In this document: piece after piece, positions 55,121 to 64,000 of the stretch
Position numbering within the stretch: the stretch's first letter is position 1
How the letters are laid out: every line of letters starts with the position of its first letter
Source of the DNA: Glaciihabitans sp. INWT7
GTDB taxonomy: Bacteria > Actinomycetota > Actinomycetes > Actinomycetales > Microbacteriaceae
NCBI RefSeq assembly: GCF_014217685.1
Contig: NZ_CP043653.1
Location: 1,244,419-1,308,418 of the forward strand
Direction of reading: 5' to 3'
Length of the DNA stretch: 64,000 bases
Program-made: the position numbers and the translations under genes
Notes under the pieces: generated by a model
Database searches by the model: none
What the model was told of the DNA's origin: nothing
What the model saw: only the letters and a program-made list of their open reading frames with translations

Positions 55121-55753
55121 ATGAGTCGGCCCTCCGTCGTCGTGCTCGACTACGGCAGCGGCAACGTGCACTCCGCCGCGAAAGCTCTCGAGGCTGCGGG
55201 AGCCGACGTCGATCTCACGGCCGACCGGTCCCGTGTGCTCGCGGCCGACGGGCTCCTCGTGCCCGGGGTCGGCGCGTTCTCCGCGGTCATGGCTGCCCTC
55301 GACTCGGTGCACGGCGGAGACCTGGTGGACCTCCGGTTGGCCGGAGGCAAGCCCGTGCTCGGCATCTGTGTGGGAATGCAGGTGCTGTTCGGTCGGGGAG
55401 TGGAGCGCGGGGAGGAGACGGAGGGCCTCGATCAGTGGCCCGGGGTGATCACGGAACTCGACGCGCCGATACTCCCGCACATGGGGTGGAACACACTCGA
55501 AGCGGCGAGCGACTCGGTGCTCTTCGCGGGAATCGCCGATGAGCGCTTCTATTTCGTGCACTCCTACGCCGCGACCGAGTGGACTCTCGATGCGATGCCG
55601 CCCTTCTCAGAACCGAAGCTCACCTGGGCCGAGCACGGCACCCGTTTTCTCGCAGCGGTGGAGAACGGACCGCTCAGCGCCACCCAGTTCCACCCCGAGA
55701 AGTCGGGGGAGCCGGGCATCCGGTTGCTCTCGAATTGGCTGGAGACCCTGTAA
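55121..55753 (+). CDS. hisH: Imidazole glycerol phosphate synthase subunit HisH
   Basis: The glutaminase subunit of the HisF-HisH enzyme, a class I amidotransferase of 210 residues. Catalytic Cys is in [15 protein letters not shown] (about residue 84), His and Glu in [14 protein letters not shown] (about 191-194); [12 protein letters not shown] is the oxyanion region. The synthase partner hisF is not in the window and must be elsewhere. The TAA stop lies within the first unit of a 17-bp tandem repeat. Confidence 0.96.
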   Translation: MSRPSVVVLDYGSGNVHSAAKALEAAGADVDLTADRSRVLAADGLLVPGVGAFSAVMAALDSVHGGDLVDLRLAGGKPVLGICVGMQVLFGRGVERGEETEGLDQWPGVITELDAPILPHMGWNTLEAASDSVLFAGIADERFYFVHSYAATEWTLDAMPPFSEPKLTWAEHGTRFLAAVENGPLSATQFHPEKSGEPGIRLLSNWLETL

Positions 55754-55823
55754 CGCTCCAAACCCTGTAACACCCCAAACCCCGTATCGCGCCAAACGCA
55801 GTAACGCCCCGAACCGTGTAAAG
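55745..55823 (+). repeat. 17-bp tandem repeat starting on a stop codon
   Basis: Four copies and a partial fifth of ACCCTGTAACGCCCCAA-type units. The first includes the TAA of hisH; TAA recurs at 55768, 55802 and about 55819, in two reading frames. It fills most of the 124-nt gap to hisA. Confidence 0.93.
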
Positions 55824-55877
55824 CCATTGTGACGCCAAGACGTTGCAGCCCCAGTCGTCCCGAAGAGAAAAGATCCG

Positions 55878-56627
55878 ATGAGCGCCCTCGACTCCACTCC
55901 CAAACTCGTGCTTCTGCCCGCGATCGACGTCGCCGACGGCCAGGCGGTGCGCCTGACCCAGGGTGAGGCCGGCAGTGAGACGAGCTACGGCGATCCGGTG
56001 GATGCCGCGGCGGACTGGACCTCCCAGGGCGCAGAGTGGATCCACCTCGTGGACCTCGATGCCGCCTTCGGTCGGGGCAACAACCACGATGCGATCCGTT
56101 CGGTGATCAAGCGGGTCGGCGGGGACGCGCTCATCGAGCTGTCGGGCGGAATCCGCGATGACGCCAGCCTCGAAGCGGCCCTCGACACCGGGGCGAAGCG
56201 CATCAACCTCGGGACGGCAGCGCTGGAGAATCCGGACTGGGCGGCGACGGTGATCGCCAAGTTCGGCGAGCTGATCGCGGTCGGGCTCGACGTGCGCGGA
56301 ACGACCCTCGCGGCGCGCGGCTGGACGAAGGACGGCGGGGATCTCTTCGAGGTGCTCGACCGACTCGAGGGGGCAGGCTGCGCGCGCTATGTCGTGACGG
56401 ATGTGACCAAGGACGGCACCCTGCAGGGTCCGAACCTCGAACTGCTGCGCTCGGTCGCCGAGCGCACCGACCGGCCCGTCGTCGCATCCGGGGGCATCTC
56501 GAACCTCGATGACATCGCCGCGCTCCGCGCCCTCGTTCCGCTCGGAGTCGAGGGGGCGATCGTGGGCAAGGCGCTCTACGCCAAGGCCTTCACCCTCGCC
56601 GAAGCCCTCGCGGTCGCGTCCGACTGA
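55878..56627 (+). CDS. hisA: Phosphoribosyl isomerase HisA/PriA
   Basis: A TIM barrel of 249 residues that isomerises ProFAR to PRFAR. The two catalytic aspartates are in [19 protein letters not shown] (about residue 16) and [19 protein letters not shown] (about 176), and [17 protein letters not shown] and [16 protein letters not shown] are the phosphate loops. Actinobacterial PriA also performs the TrpF step of tryptophan synthesis; arginine- and glycine-rich loops here are compatible, but absence of trpF elsewhere would have to be checked. The tandem repeat separates it from hisH. Confidence 0.94.
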   Translation: MSALDSTPKLVLLPAIDVADGQAVRLTQGEAGSETSYGDPVDAAADWTSQGAEWIHLVDLDAAFGRGNNHDAIRSVIKRVGGDALIELSGGIRDDASLEAALDTGAKRINLGTAALENPDWAATVIAKFGELIAVGLDVRGTTLAARGWTKDGGDLFEVLDRLEGAGCARYVVTDVTKDGTLQGPNLELLRSVAERTDRPVVASGGISNLDDIAALRALVPLGVEGAIVGKALYAKAFTLAEALAVASD

Positions 56628-56634
56628 GCATCCG

Positions 56635-57387
56635 GTGTCCGATTCCGCCGGCGTGCCCTGGGAGGGGCGCCGCTTCGAGCATGGCGCCTCCTCGGATGAC
56701 GACGGCTCGGCGCCTGCAGAGCTCGCGCTGGCGCTCGCACAGTTCGCCGCCGGAGAGATTGGAGTAGCCGGGGTCGTCGACGCTATTCGCGGCTCGCGTC
56801 TGCTGATTCCTCTGGTGGCTCAGCTCGGCGAATCGGCGATCGGCGATCACGGTCACCCCGTCGACAAGAGTGCCGAGTTGTCGATCGTCACCGTCGCTGG
56901 CCCCGACGGGCGCAACGTGATGCCCGTCTTCAGCTCGGTGGAGGCGATGCGACACTGGAAGCCGTTGGCGCGCCCCGTGCCGGCCGATGCCGTGCGGGTG
57001 GCCCTCGCCGCCGCCAGTGAAGGCACAGAACTCGTGGTGCTCGACCCGACCTCGCCGACCGAGTTTGTGATCCGACGCCCGGCGCTCTGGGCGATCGCGC
57101 AGTGCCAGCCCTGGTCCCCGAGCCATCTCGATGCCGGAGTGCTCGACGAGTTCCGCCTCTCGATCGAGGGGGAACCCGCGGTGGCGTCACTGAGGGTCGA
57201 ACCGGGGGACGCGGATGCCCGGCTCACCGGTCCCGAACTCGTGGTCTACCTCGCGCTGCAGCCCGGTCTCGATCGGGTCAAGCTGGATGCCGTGCTTGCA
57301 CGGTTGCAGGCGCGCTGGAGTGCAAGCGAAGCCATCGCCGCCCGGGTCGACTCGCTCGCGGTGCGACTCGGCACGGCAGGGGCGTGA
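56635..57387 (+). CDS. SseB family protein
   Basis: 250 residues with an SseB N-terminal-like domain (about 25-135: LALALAQFAAGEIGVAGVVDAIRGSRLLIPLVAQL and DGRNVMPVFSSVEAMRHWKP, with ARPVPADAVRVALAAASEGTELVVLDPTSPTEFVIRRPALWAIAQ) and a C-terminal part of about 100 residues without clear homologue. The GTG start lies seven bases after hisA. This gene is commonly found after hisA in actinobacteria. SseB was first tied to serine sensitivity in E. coli, but its biochemical role is unknown. Confidence 0.85.
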   Translation: MSDSAGVPWEGRRFEHGASSDDDGSAPAELALALAQFAAGEIGVAGVVDAIRGSRLLIPLVAQLGESAIGDHGHPVDKSAELSIVTVAGPDGRNVMPVFSSVEAMRHWKPLARPVPADAVRVALAAASEGTELVVLDPTSPTEFVIRRPALWAIAQCQPWSPSHLDAGVLDEFRLSIEGEPAVASLRVEPGDADARLTGPELVVYLALQPGLDRVKLDAVLARLQARWSASEAIAARVDSLAVRLGTAGA

Positions 57388-57439
57388 GAATGCCGGAACT
57401 GGGGCGAGCCCCGCACCGTTTTCGGTGCCGAGCCACTGA

Positions 57440-57445
57440 TAAGCT
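57440..57445 (+). promoter_or_regulatory. Predicted -10 element, leaderless pyrG
   Basis: TAAGCT ends eight bases before the pyrG GTG; the intervening GTAACCCC has no ribosome-binding site. Confidence 0.55.
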
Positions 57446-57453
57446 GTAACCCC

Positions 57454-59139
57454 GTGGTGAACAAACAAAACGCGGACATAACCAAGCACATCTTCGTCAC
57501 TGGTGGAGTCGTTTCGAGTCTCGGTAAGGGACTCACGGCTGCCAGTCTCGGAAACCTCCTCACGGCCCGCGGCCTCCGCGTCGTCATGCAGAAGCTCGAC
57601 CCGTATCTCAACGTGGATCCGGGCACCATGAACCCCTTCCAGCACGGCGAGGTCTTCGTGACCGACGACGGGGCCGAGACCGACCTCGACATCGGGCACT
57701 ACGAGCGCTTCCTCGACATCAACCTCAATCAGGCCGCGAATGTCACCACCGGCCAGATCTACTCCACGGTCATCGCGAAGGAACGCCGCGGCGAGTACCT
57801 CGGCGACACTGTGCAGGTGATCCCGCACATCACCGACGAGATCAAGCGGCGGATGCGTCTCCAGGCCGAGCTCGCGGAGGACGGAACACGGCCCGACGTC
57901 ATCATCACCGAGGTCGGCGGCACCGTCGGCGACATCGAATCCCAGCCCTTCATCGAGGCGGCCCGCCAGGTGCGCCACGAACTGGGCCGCAGCAATGTGT
58001 TCTTCGTTCACGTCTCCCTCGTGCCATACCTCGGCGCCTCCGGAGAGCAGAAGACCAAGCCGACCCAGCATTCCGTCGCGGCCCTGCGCTCCATCGGAAT
58101 CCAGCCGGATGCCCTTGTGCTGCGCTCCGACCGCCCGGTCTCCGAGTCGAACAAGCGCAAGATCGCGCTCATGTGCGACGTGGACGAGCAGGCCGTCGTC
58201 AACGCGATCGACGTGCCCTCCATCTACGACATCCCGACCATGCTCCACGACCAGGGACTCGACGCGTACATCATCGACCACTTCGGGCTCGAGGCGGCAG
58301 AGGTGGACTGGTCCGGCTGGAAGGACCTGCTGGCCGCCGTACACCAGCCGAAGCACGAGGTCACGATCGGATTGGTCGGAAAATACATCGACCTTCCCGA
58401 CGCCTACCTCTCGGTGACCGAGGCTCTTCGGGCCGGCGGCTTCGCGCAGCAGACGAAGGTGCTCGTGCGCTGGATCCCCTCGGACGAGTGCGAGACGCCC
58501 GACGGCGCGGCGCGACTGCTGTCGGATGTCGACGGCATCTGCGTGCCGGGAGGCTTCGGAGTCCGCGGCATCGAAGGCAAGCTCGGCGCGCTCAAATTCG
58601 CGCGGGAGAACGGCATCCCGGTGCTGGGTCTCTGCCTCGGACTGCAGTGCATGGTGATCGAGTACGCGCGTAACGTCGTGGGACTCACCGGCGCATCCTC
58701 GTCGGAGTTCGACCCGGAGACCGAATTCCCGGTGATCGCGACCATGGCGGAGCAGGTGGAGATCATCGCCGGGGGAGACCTCGGCGGCACCATGCGACTC
58801 GGCCTCTATCCCGCCGACCTCACCGAGGGATCGATCGTCGCCGGGGTCTACGGATCGACTCGCGTCGAGGAGCGCCACCGCCACCGCTACGAGGTCAACA
58901 ACGCCTATCGCGCGGAGATCGCCGCGGCGGGACTCGACTTCTCCGGCGTCTCGCCCGACGGCCATCTCGTGGAATTCGTGGAACTGCCGCGAGACGTGCA
59001 CCCCTACTACGTCGGCACCCAGGCCCACCCGGAGCTGCGGTCGCGACCCGACCGCGCACATCCGCTCTTCCAGGGTCTCGTCGCCGCAGCGCTCGAGCGG
59101 CAGGAGGCCACGCGCCTGTTCACCGTGCAGGACGCGTGA
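57454..59139 (+). CDS. pyrG: CTP synthase
   Basis: PyrG aminates UTP to CTP with ATP and glutamine. The 561-residue protein has the synthase domain with [22 protein letters not shown] (P-loop, about 10-31), [40 protein letters not shown] and [17 protein letters not shown], and a C-terminal glutaminase with catalytic Cys in [18 protein letters not shown] (about 396) and closing [15 protein letters not shown]. The start is GTG. Its TGA overlaps the GTG of the Nudix gene. Allosteric residues for GTP are expected but not individually checked. Confidence 0.97.
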   Translation: MVNKQNADITKHIFVTGGVVSSLGKGLTAASLGNLLTARGLRVVMQKLDPYLNVDPGTMNPFQHGEVFVTDDGAETDLDIGHYERFLDINLNQAANVTTGQIYSTVIAKERRGEYLGDTVQVIPHITDEIKRRMRLQAELAEDGTRPDVIITEVGGTVGDIESQPFIEAARQVRHELGRSNVFFVHVSLVPYLGASGEQKTKPTQHSVAALRSIGIQPDALVLRSDRPVSESNKRKIALMCDVDEQAVVNAIDVPSIYDIPTMLHDQGLDAYIIDHFGLEAAEVDWSGWKDLLAAVHQPKHEVTIGLVGKYIDLPDAYLSVTEALRAGGFAQQTKVLVRWIPSDECETPDGAARLLSDVDGICVPGGFGVRGIEGKLGALKFARENGIPVLGLCLGLQCMVIEYARNVVGLTGASSSEFDPETEFPVIATMAEQVEIIAGGDLGGTMRLGLYPADLTEGSIVAGVYGSTRVEERHRHRYEVNNAYRAEIAAAGLDFSGVSPDGHLVEFVELPRDVHPYYVGTQAHPELRSRPDRAHPLFQGLVAAALERQEATRLFTVQDA

Positions 59140-59786
59140 ACATGTCACAGCCGCTCTCCGACGAGGTCTTCCCCGTCAACGTGGTGTCGAGCGAGGTGGT
59201 CTACGCGGGCATCGTCTGGGACATCCGGCGGGACATGTTCGAATACGGGGACACGGTGCCGGCGGAGACCATCACCCGCGAATACGTGGACCACACCGGC
59301 GCGGTCGCGATCCTCGCCCTCGACGACCAGGATCGGGTGCTGCTGATCAAGCAGTATCGGCATCCCGTCGGTGCGCGTGAGTGGGAGATCCCCGCGGGGC
59401 TGCTCGACATCGATGGCGAATCTCCCGTGCTGGGTGCGCAACGCGAACTCGCCGAGGAGGCGGATGTCGTCGCGAGCGAGTGGAACCTGCTGAGCGATTT
59501 CTACTCCACGCCCGGCGGCAGCAATGAGGCGATCCGCATCTACCTCGCCCGCGGACTGAGCGACGCCCGCAGCGTGTTCGAGCGCACCGACGAGGAATCC
59601 GATATCGAGAAGCGGTGGGTGCCGCTCGATGAGGTCGTCGCCGCCGTGCTCGGCCGCACGGTCGGCAACTCGATCCTGTCCATCGCCGTGCTCACGGCCC
59701 AGGTGTCGCGGGCGGCAGGGTGGGCAAGCCTCGGGGCTGCCGACGCACCGTGGTCGCGCCATCCGAAGTCCCACAGCCGTGACTGA
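59136..59786 (+). CDS. Nudix hydrolase, ADP-ribose pyrophosphatase type
   Basis: A 216-residue Nudix enzyme. The Nudix box is [24 protein letters not shown] (about 88-111), with the REL.EE core intact and Ala-Asp in place of the last Gly. [21 protein letters not shown] before it is typical of ADP-ribose diphosphatases, which return ADP-ribose to AMP and ribose phosphate. It overlaps pyrG by GTGA and xerD by eight bases. In actinobacteria this gene commonly sits between pyrG and xerD. ATG 59142 is an alternative start. Confidence 0.92.
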   Translation: MNMSQPLSDEVFPVNVVSSEVVYAGIVWDIRRDMFEYGDTVPAETITREYVDHTGAVAILALDDQDRVLLIKQYRHPVGAREWEIPAGLLDIDGESPVLGAQRELAEEADVVASEWNLLSDFYSTPGGSNEAIRIYLARGLSDARSVFERTDEESDIEKRWVPLDEVVAAVLGRTVGNSILSIAVLTAQVSRAAGWASLGAADAPWSRHPKSHSRD

Positions 59787-60711
59787 CGACTCAACTTTCG
59801 AACGAGCTGTCGACAGATACCTACGACAGGTCTCGATCGAGCGCGGCCTTTCGCCGAACACCGTGGCCGCCTACCGCCGTGATCTATCGACGTACGGTCG
59901 TCAGCTTGCTGACACCGGCGTGACCACGCCGGAACAGATCACGGTTGCGCACGTCTCGGCGTTCGCGCTCCACCTGCGCACCCGCGACGAGAACCCGCTC
60001 ACGGCATCCTCAATGGCACGGATGTTGTCCTCGGTGCGCAGCCTGCACCGCTTCCTGCTGGAGGAGGGCCTGGTAGCGGTGGATGTCGCCGCCGACGTCA
60101 CCCCGCCGAAGCTCGCGAGCCGGCTCCCGAAGGCGATCACGATCGAGCAGATGACGGCCGTGCTCGATGCCGCATCGGGGGACGACCTCCAGTCCCTGCG
60201 GGACCGCGCCCTCTTAGAGCTGCTCTACGCCACGGGCGCTCGCATCTCCGAGGCCGTCGACCTGAACGTGGACGACGTGATCGGCACGGAAGGGCACAGT
60301 GTCGACGTCGTGCGCCTGTTCGGCAAGGGGGGCAAGCAGCGGATCGTGCCGCTGGGTTCCTACGCTCAGGCCGCCATCGATGCCTACTTGGTGCGAGGGC
60401 GGCCGCTGCTCTCCACCCGGGGCAAGTCGACCCCGGCCCTGTTTCTCGGCATCCGCGGTCAGCGGGTGTCGCGGCAGAACGCGTGGTTGATCATCCGCGC
60501 GCGGGCCGAACAGGCGAAGCTCGGTATCGAGATCTCGCCCCATACCTTCCGACACTCGTTTGCGACGCACCTGCTCGCCGGTGGTGCCGATGTGCGCGTC
60601 GTGCAGGAGTTGCTCGGGCATTCCTCTGTCGCGACCACGCAGATCTACACCCTGGTGACGGCGGACACCCTGCGCGACATGTACACGACGGCGCATCCGC
60701 GAGCGCGCTGA
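59779..60711 (+). CDS. xerD: Tyrosine recombinase XerD
   Basis: XerD with XerC resolves chromosome dimers at dif. The 310-residue protein has the SAM-like core-binding domain (about 5-95; [23 protein letters not shown]) and the catalytic domain with Arg in [15 protein letters not shown] (about 154), [12 protein letters not shown] (His-x-x-Arg, about 255-258), [16 protein letters not shown] (His and the nucleophile Tyr, about 290). The GTG start lies inside the Nudix gene. Position before parA-scpA-scpB marks the housekeeping XerD rather than a phage integrase. ftsK, its activator, is at 32.6 kb. Confidence 0.95.
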   Translation: MTDDSTFERAVDRYLRQVSIERGLSPNTVAAYRRDLSTYGRQLADTGVTTPEQITVAHVSAFALHLRTRDENPLTASSMARMLSSVRSLHRFLLEEGLVAVDVAADVTPPKLASRLPKAITIEQMTAVLDAASGDDLQSLRDRALLELLYATGARISEAVDLNVDDVIGTEGHSVDVVRLFGKGGKQRIVPLGSYAQAAIDAYLVRGRPLLSTRGKSTPALFLGIRGQRVSRQNAWLIIRARAEQAKLGIEISPHTFRHSFATHLLAGGADVRVVQELLGHSSVATTQIYTLVTADTLRDMYTTAHPRAR

Positions 60712-60730
60712 GCCCGGCGGTCGCGGCCTC

Positions 60731-61490
60731 AACCGTCACAACCTGCTGCTCCGGACGGTTCACCCCTTGCCGCCGACTGGGTGCCAGGCCGAAAACGCGC
60801 ACGTCCCCGCCGAACCGTCACAATGTGCTGGCTCGTTGCTGCCCGGGAGCCGTTTCTGACGGTTCACCCTGCGCCGCGGAGTGGGTGCCGGGCCGAAAAC
60901 GCGCACGTCCCCGCCCAACCGTCACGATGTGCTGTCTCGATGGTGCGCGAAAGCGGTTTCTGACGGTTCACCCCTTGCCGCCGGGTGGGTAACGGCGCAC
61001 AACACCCGCCGGCCCGCGGGGTGGTGCGTGTGGGCAGAGTGCGTCGGGGCGCCGCTGCCCGCCCCAACCGTCACGAACGGCTGGCCCGGCGCTTCGATCG
61101 AGCAGTTTCTGACGGCTAGCGTCGTGCGCGGAGTGGCCGCCGGGCGGAGTGGCCGCCGGGCGGAGTGGCCGCCGGGCCGAGTGCGCCCATGCCAACCATC
61201 CGTCATAACCTGCTGGCGCGCTGCTCGGGCGGAGCCATTTCCGACAGTTCACCCGGTGCCGCCGAGTCAGTACCGGCGCCACAACACCCACGCCGCCGCT
61301 CACCCGTCACAAAACGCTGGCCCGGGCCCCAGCGGGCGCAGTTAGTGACGGATCGGTGGACGCCGTCGGCGAAGACGTCGCGTCTAGCCCTGTCAAACGG
61401 GGACGTCAACATCGAGGTGGCAAATGTCGCTCCCCAGCCCGCCCGTCACAGACTGCGCTTTCGGTTCCGTGGGGGAGTACTTTCTGACGG
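60731..61490. repeat. Array of seven inverted-repeat elements
   Basis: Seven elements, each with a left arm (AAC)CGTCAC and a right arm TGACGG(TT): arms begin at 60731/60754, 60813/60857, 60917/60961, 61066/61110, 61200/61242, 61304/61346 and 61443/61485. In six of them the arms are 42-44 bp apart. Between them recur GTGGGTGCCGGGCCGAAAAC and, at 61128-61175, three copies of GCGGAGTGGCCGCCGG. Open frames through the array are not credible genes. It fills the 955-nt gap between xerD and parA. Confidence 0.85.
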
Positions 61491-61666
61491 ATCGGCGGAT
61501 GACGCCCCATAAGCGCCGTCGACCGCCGGGCTTGTGCTGTCCCGCACCCACCGCCGACCCCACCACACCCCACCGCCCATGGCGAGTCTGACGGGGCGGC
61601 GCGCACGCCATCGATAGAATCGTCCTAATCGGCAGCGGCCGGTGATCAACGGTAAGGAATGTCGGG

Positions 61667-62557
61667 ATGACAGCGAAGCGGGACAAATCGGCTGAGGAAC
61701 TCCCCGGTTTCGATCGCGTCGCCACCGGCCCGACCGGTCGCCCGCTCAGCGTCTTCGCGGAGCCTCCGGTTCTGGCCTCCAACGGTCCCGCGCGTATCAT
61801 CGCCCTCTGCAACCAGAAGGGTGGCGTCGGTAAGACCACGACCGCGATCAGCCTCGGCGCAGCGCTGGCAGGCTATGGCCGCCGGGTGCTCGCCATCGAC
61901 TTCGATCCTCAAGGGGCCCTGTCTGCAGGCCTCGGTGTGGCCTCCCACGAGGGCTCGAACATCTACGACCTCATGCTCGGAACCGTGAAGGATGCCCACC
62001 AGGCCATCCGCACGACGTCCACCCCGGGCCTCGACGTGATCCCGGCCAACATCGATCTCTCCGCGGCCGAGGTGCACCTCGTGAACGAGGTGGCTCGCGA
62101 GCAGATCCTGGCACGGGTGCTCCGCCAGGTGAGCGGGGAGTACGACGTGATCCTCATCGACTGCCAGCCCTCGCTCGGGTTGCTCACTGTCAACGCCCTG
62201 ACAGCCGCCCACGGTGTGCTCATCCCGCTCGAGTGCGAGTTCTTCGCCCTGCGCGGTGTAGCCCTGCTGGTCGAGACCATCGACAAGGTCAAGGACCGGC
62301 TCAATCCCGCACTGCAGCTCGACGGCATCCTCGCCACCATGTACGACTCCCGCACCCTGCACTCCCGTGAGGTGCTCGAGCGGGTGGTCGAGACATTCGG
62401 TGACCGCGTCTTCGAGACCGTGATCGGGCGCACCGTGAAGTTCCCGGATGCGAGCGTCTCCGGCACCCCGATCACACAGTTCGCTCCCGATCACGCGGCA
62501 GCCGGGGCCTACCGCCAGCTGGCCAGAGAGTTGATCGCCCGTGGCGCGGTCGCCTGA
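61667..62557 (+). CDS. ParA family ATPase
   Basis: A deviant-Walker ATPase of 296 residues. After a polar N-terminal stretch of about 40 residues comes IIALCNQKGGVGKTTTAISLG (about 45-65), VLAIDFDPQGALSAGLG, LIDCQPSLGLLTVNALTAA and the LECEFFALRGVALLVETI region. It is the orphan ParA-like protein encoded with scpA and scpB in actinobacteria, distinct from the origin-linked parA that has a parB partner; no parB or parS is seen here. It probably aids chromosome organisation. scpA starts inside its last codons. AAGGAA precedes the ATG. Confidence 0.92.
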   Translation: MTAKRDKSAEELPGFDRVATGPTGRPLSVFAEPPVLASNGPARIIALCNQKGGVGKTTTAISLGAALAGYGRRVLAIDFDPQGALSAGLGVASHEGSNIYDLMLGTVKDAHQAIRTTSTPGLDVIPANIDLSAAEVHLVNEVAREQILARVLRQVSGEYDVILIDCQPSLGLLTVNALTAAHGVLIPLECEFFALRGVALLVETIDKVKDRLNPALQLDGILATMYDSRTLHSREVLERVVETFGDRVFETVIGRTVKFPDASVSGTPITQFAPDHAAAGAYRQLARELIARGAVA

Positions 62558-63362
62558 CGCGACGGTCGAGCATCCGGAGGCCGCCGGCTTCTCGGTGAGC
62601 CTCAGCAACTTCAACGGCCCGTTCGATCTGCTGCTCTCGCTGATCGGCAAGCATGAGCTCGACATCACCGAGATCTCCCTCAGCATCGTCACCGGCGAGT
62701 TCATCGCCTACCTCAAGCAGCTCGACACGGCGACGGAACTCGACCAGGCGAGCGAGTTCCTCGTCGTCGCCGCGACACTGCTCGATCTCAAGGTTGCCGG
62801 GCTGCTCCCGCAGGGCGAGCTGGTGGATGCCGAGGACGTGGCGCTTCTCGAGGCTCGCGACCTCCTGTTCGCCCGCCTGTTGCAGTATCGGGCATTCAAG
62901 GAGGTGACGACCTGGTTCTCCGCCCAGCTCGATGCCGAGGCGACCCGGCATGTGCGCACGGTTCGACTGGAGGAGAAGTTCCGTAAGCAGACGCCGGAGC
63001 TCGTCTGGACTCTCAGCCTCGAGGACTTCGCCGCCATCGCCGCGCTGGCATTCGCGCCGCGCGAGCTGCCCACCGTCGGGCTCGACCACCTGCACGCGCC
63101 CCTCGTGAGCATCCGGGAGCAGGCTGCTCACGTCGTCGCCCTGCTGCGCCGCGGCGAGCCGATGACCTTTCGCCAGCTGATCGCCGGTGTCGAGCAGAAG
63201 GGCGTGATCGTGGCGCGCTTCCTCGCGATCCTCGAGCTCTACCGCGGCGCCTCACTCGCGTTCGAGCAGCTGGAACCGCTCGGCGAACTCACCGTACGCT
63301 GGACCGCCGAACACTGGTCGGAAGAGAACCTCGCGAGCCTGGGATCAGACTATGGAAATTGA
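62541..63362 (+). CDS. scpA: Segregation and condensation protein A
   Basis: ScpA is the kleisin that bridges SMC heads in the condensin complex. The 273-residue protein begins with GTG, overlapping parA by 17 bases. The N-terminal kleisin domain shows NFNGPFDLLLSLIGKHELDITEISLSIVTGEFIAYL (about 25-60), ASEFLVVAATLLDLKVAGLLPQ and the degenerate middle; the C-terminal winged helix contains VVARFLAILELYRGASLAFEQ (about 220-240). Its end overlaps scpB by 11 bases. Confidence 0.95.
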   Translation: MARSPDATVEHPEAAGFSVSLSNFNGPFDLLLSLIGKHELDITEISLSIVTGEFIAYLKQLDTATELDQASEFLVVAATLLDLKVAGLLPQGELVDAEDVALLEARDLLFARLLQYRAFKEVTTWFSAQLDAEATRHVRTVRLEEKFRKQTPELVWTLSLEDFAAIAALAFAPRELPTVGLDHLHAPLVSIREQAAHVVALLRRGEPMTFRQLIAGVEQKGVIVARFLAILELYRGASLAFEQLEPLGELTVRWTAEHWSEENLASLGSDYGN

Positions 63363-63954
63363 CCTGATGGATGAGACCCCCGAGGCGGCGACCCCTCCGG
63401 TGAACGTCGAGCGAAGCCTCGAGGCGATCCTCATGATCGCCGACGAACCGCAAACGCTCGTCTCCCTCGCTACCGCTCTCGGCGCGCCCGTCGCGGCCGT
63501 GAGGCAGTCGATCGAGCGACTCGTCGCCGACTTCGACGGCCACGGTGAGGCCGGCGGCATCCGTCGCGGGTTCGAACTTCGCGAGGTGGGGGGCGGATGG
63601 CGCATCTACGTGCGCGGCGAGTATGACGACGTCGTGCGCGACTTCGTGCTCACGCAGAACCCCACGCGACTGTCGCAGGCCGCGCTCGAGACGCTCGCCG
63701 TGATCGCCTACAAGCAGCCGATCAGCCGGGGCGCCATCGCGTCGATCCGGGCCGTGAATGTGGATTCCGTCGTGCGCACGCTGCTGGGTCGCGGCCTCAT
63801 CACCGAGGCCTTCACCGACAGCGAGACCGGCGCAATCCACTACGCCACCACCGATCTCACCCTCGCCCAACTGGGCATCAACTCGATCGACGAGCTGCCG
63901 GCGATCTCGCCACTGCTCTCCGACGGATCGGACGGTTTCGCCGATGGTTTCTGA
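63352..63954 (+). CDS. scpB: Segregation and condensation protein B
   Basis: ScpB forms a dimer that binds ScpA in the SMC complex. The 200-residue protein has two winged-helix domains; clear marks are LEAILMIADEPQTLVSLATALG (about 23-45), GFELREVGGGWRIYVRGEY and LSQAALETLAVIAYKQPISRGAIASIRAVNVDSVVRTLLGRGLI (about 108-150), with the ALETLAVIAYKQP motif diagnostic. ATG 63352 lies within scpA, and rluB starts within its last codons, so the four genes form one coupled unit. Confidence 0.95.
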   Translation: MEIDLMDETPEAATPPVNVERSLEAILMIADEPQTLVSLATALGAPVAAVRQSIERLVADFDGHGEAGGIRRGFELREVGGGWRIYVRGEYDDVVRDFVLTQNPTRLSQAALETLAVIAYKQPISRGAIASIRAVNVDSVVRTLLGRGLITEAFTDSETGAIHYATTDLTLAQLGINSIDELPAISPLLSDGSDGFADGF

Positions 63955-64000
63955 CCTGCCCGCTGGCGCAGCCTCCGATGACGGTGTGCGCCTGCAGAAG
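63944..64000 (+). CDS. rluB: Pseudouridine synthase RluB, start only (partial)
   Basis: Nineteen codons reach the window end: MVSDLPAGAASDDGVRLQK. The final GVRLQK is the beginning of the S4 RNA-binding domain of RluB/RsuA-type synthases, and rluB follows scpB in most Gram-positive bacteria. The start overlaps the scpB stop by 11 bases. The identification rests mainly on gene order because so little sequence is present. Confidence 0.7.
   Translation, partial: MVSDLPAGAASDDGVRLQK

Noticed and set aside
59779-60711. Phage or island integrase
   Set aside because: Sequence and gene order (nudix-xerD-parA-scpA-scpB) mark it as the housekeeping XerD; no attachment-site repeat or tRNA gene is nearby.
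60483-61345. Protein-coding frames inside the inverted-repeat array
   Set aside because: Their translations merely repeat the array words and change with copy number; no start signals.
60731-61490. CRISPR array
   Set aside because: Units are inverted rather than direct repeats, unit distances vary from 82 to 149 bp, spacers share sequence and no cas gene is present.

Overview
The window looks like a piece of chromosome from a high-GC Gram-positive actinobacterium, most likely family Microbacteriaceae; I cannot name the genus. The evidence is the strong G/C bias, frequent GTG starts, many -10 hexamers placed directly before start codons, and actinobacterial gene order: pgsA-cinA-clgR-DUF3046-recA-recX-miaB-miaA-dapF, lexA divergent from a LysM gene, hisC-hisB-hisH-hisA(priA), and pyrG-nudix-xerD-parA-scpA-scpB-rluB. 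Palindromes of the GGTCGAGTAG...ATCGAGACC type, which I associate with this family, occur twice. No rRNA, tRNA, CRISPR array, insertion sequence or prophage was recognised.

Layout. 0.1-0.4 kb: rpsO. 0.5-16 kb: a variable block that separates rpsO from pnp. It holds a hexapeptide-repeat protein; an RpiR regulator with a class II amidotransferase, divergent from a glutamine-synthetase-like enzyme, a nodulin/FluG-type amidohydrolase and an APC permease (a predicted gamma-glutamyl amine or amide catabolic cluster); the dicarboxylate carrier DctA divergent from its likely two-component system; four tandem paralogous lipoproteins; a VanZ-like protein; and a GH6 lipoprotein. 16-24.7 kb: pnp with a structured leader, then a PEBP-like protein, an aldo/keto reductase, a TetR regulator, an M16 peptidase, a histidine phosphatase and a GNAT enzyme. 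24.7-32.5 kb: dapB, a TPR protein, a thioredoxin/DUF4395/OsmC/epimerase operon, a DUF559 protein, dapA and RNase J. 32.5-46.1 kb: ftsK, pgsA, cinA, clgR, recA, recX, miaB, miaA, dapF, an RsmC-like methyltransferase and hflX. 46.3-49.6 kb: metF-metE. 50.3-51.7 kb: a SipW-type secreted protein with its own signal peptidase. 51.7-53.3 kb: lexA divergent from a LysM protein. 53.4-57.4 kb: histidine genes and an SseB-like gene. 57.4-64 kb: pyrG, nudix, xerD, a 0.8-kb inverted-repeat array, parA, scpA, scpB and the start of rluB.

Several modules fit together. DapB, DapA and DapF supply diaminopimelate and lysine. RecA, RecX, LexA and the LysM protein form an SOS set with LexA-like boxes at recA and between lexA and the LysM gene. 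XerD, FtsK, ParA and ScpAB serve chromosome segregation. MetF feeds methyl groups to MetE. PNPase and RNase J cover RNA decay.

The least explained signals are non-coding: tandem repeats that begin on the stop codon of five different genes, the seven-copy inverted-repeat array between xerD and parA, a gene-free stretch with successive hairpins and a terminator before the M16 peptidase gene, and a 17-bp duplication that creates a six-codon leader ORF in front of the SipW-type peptidase.
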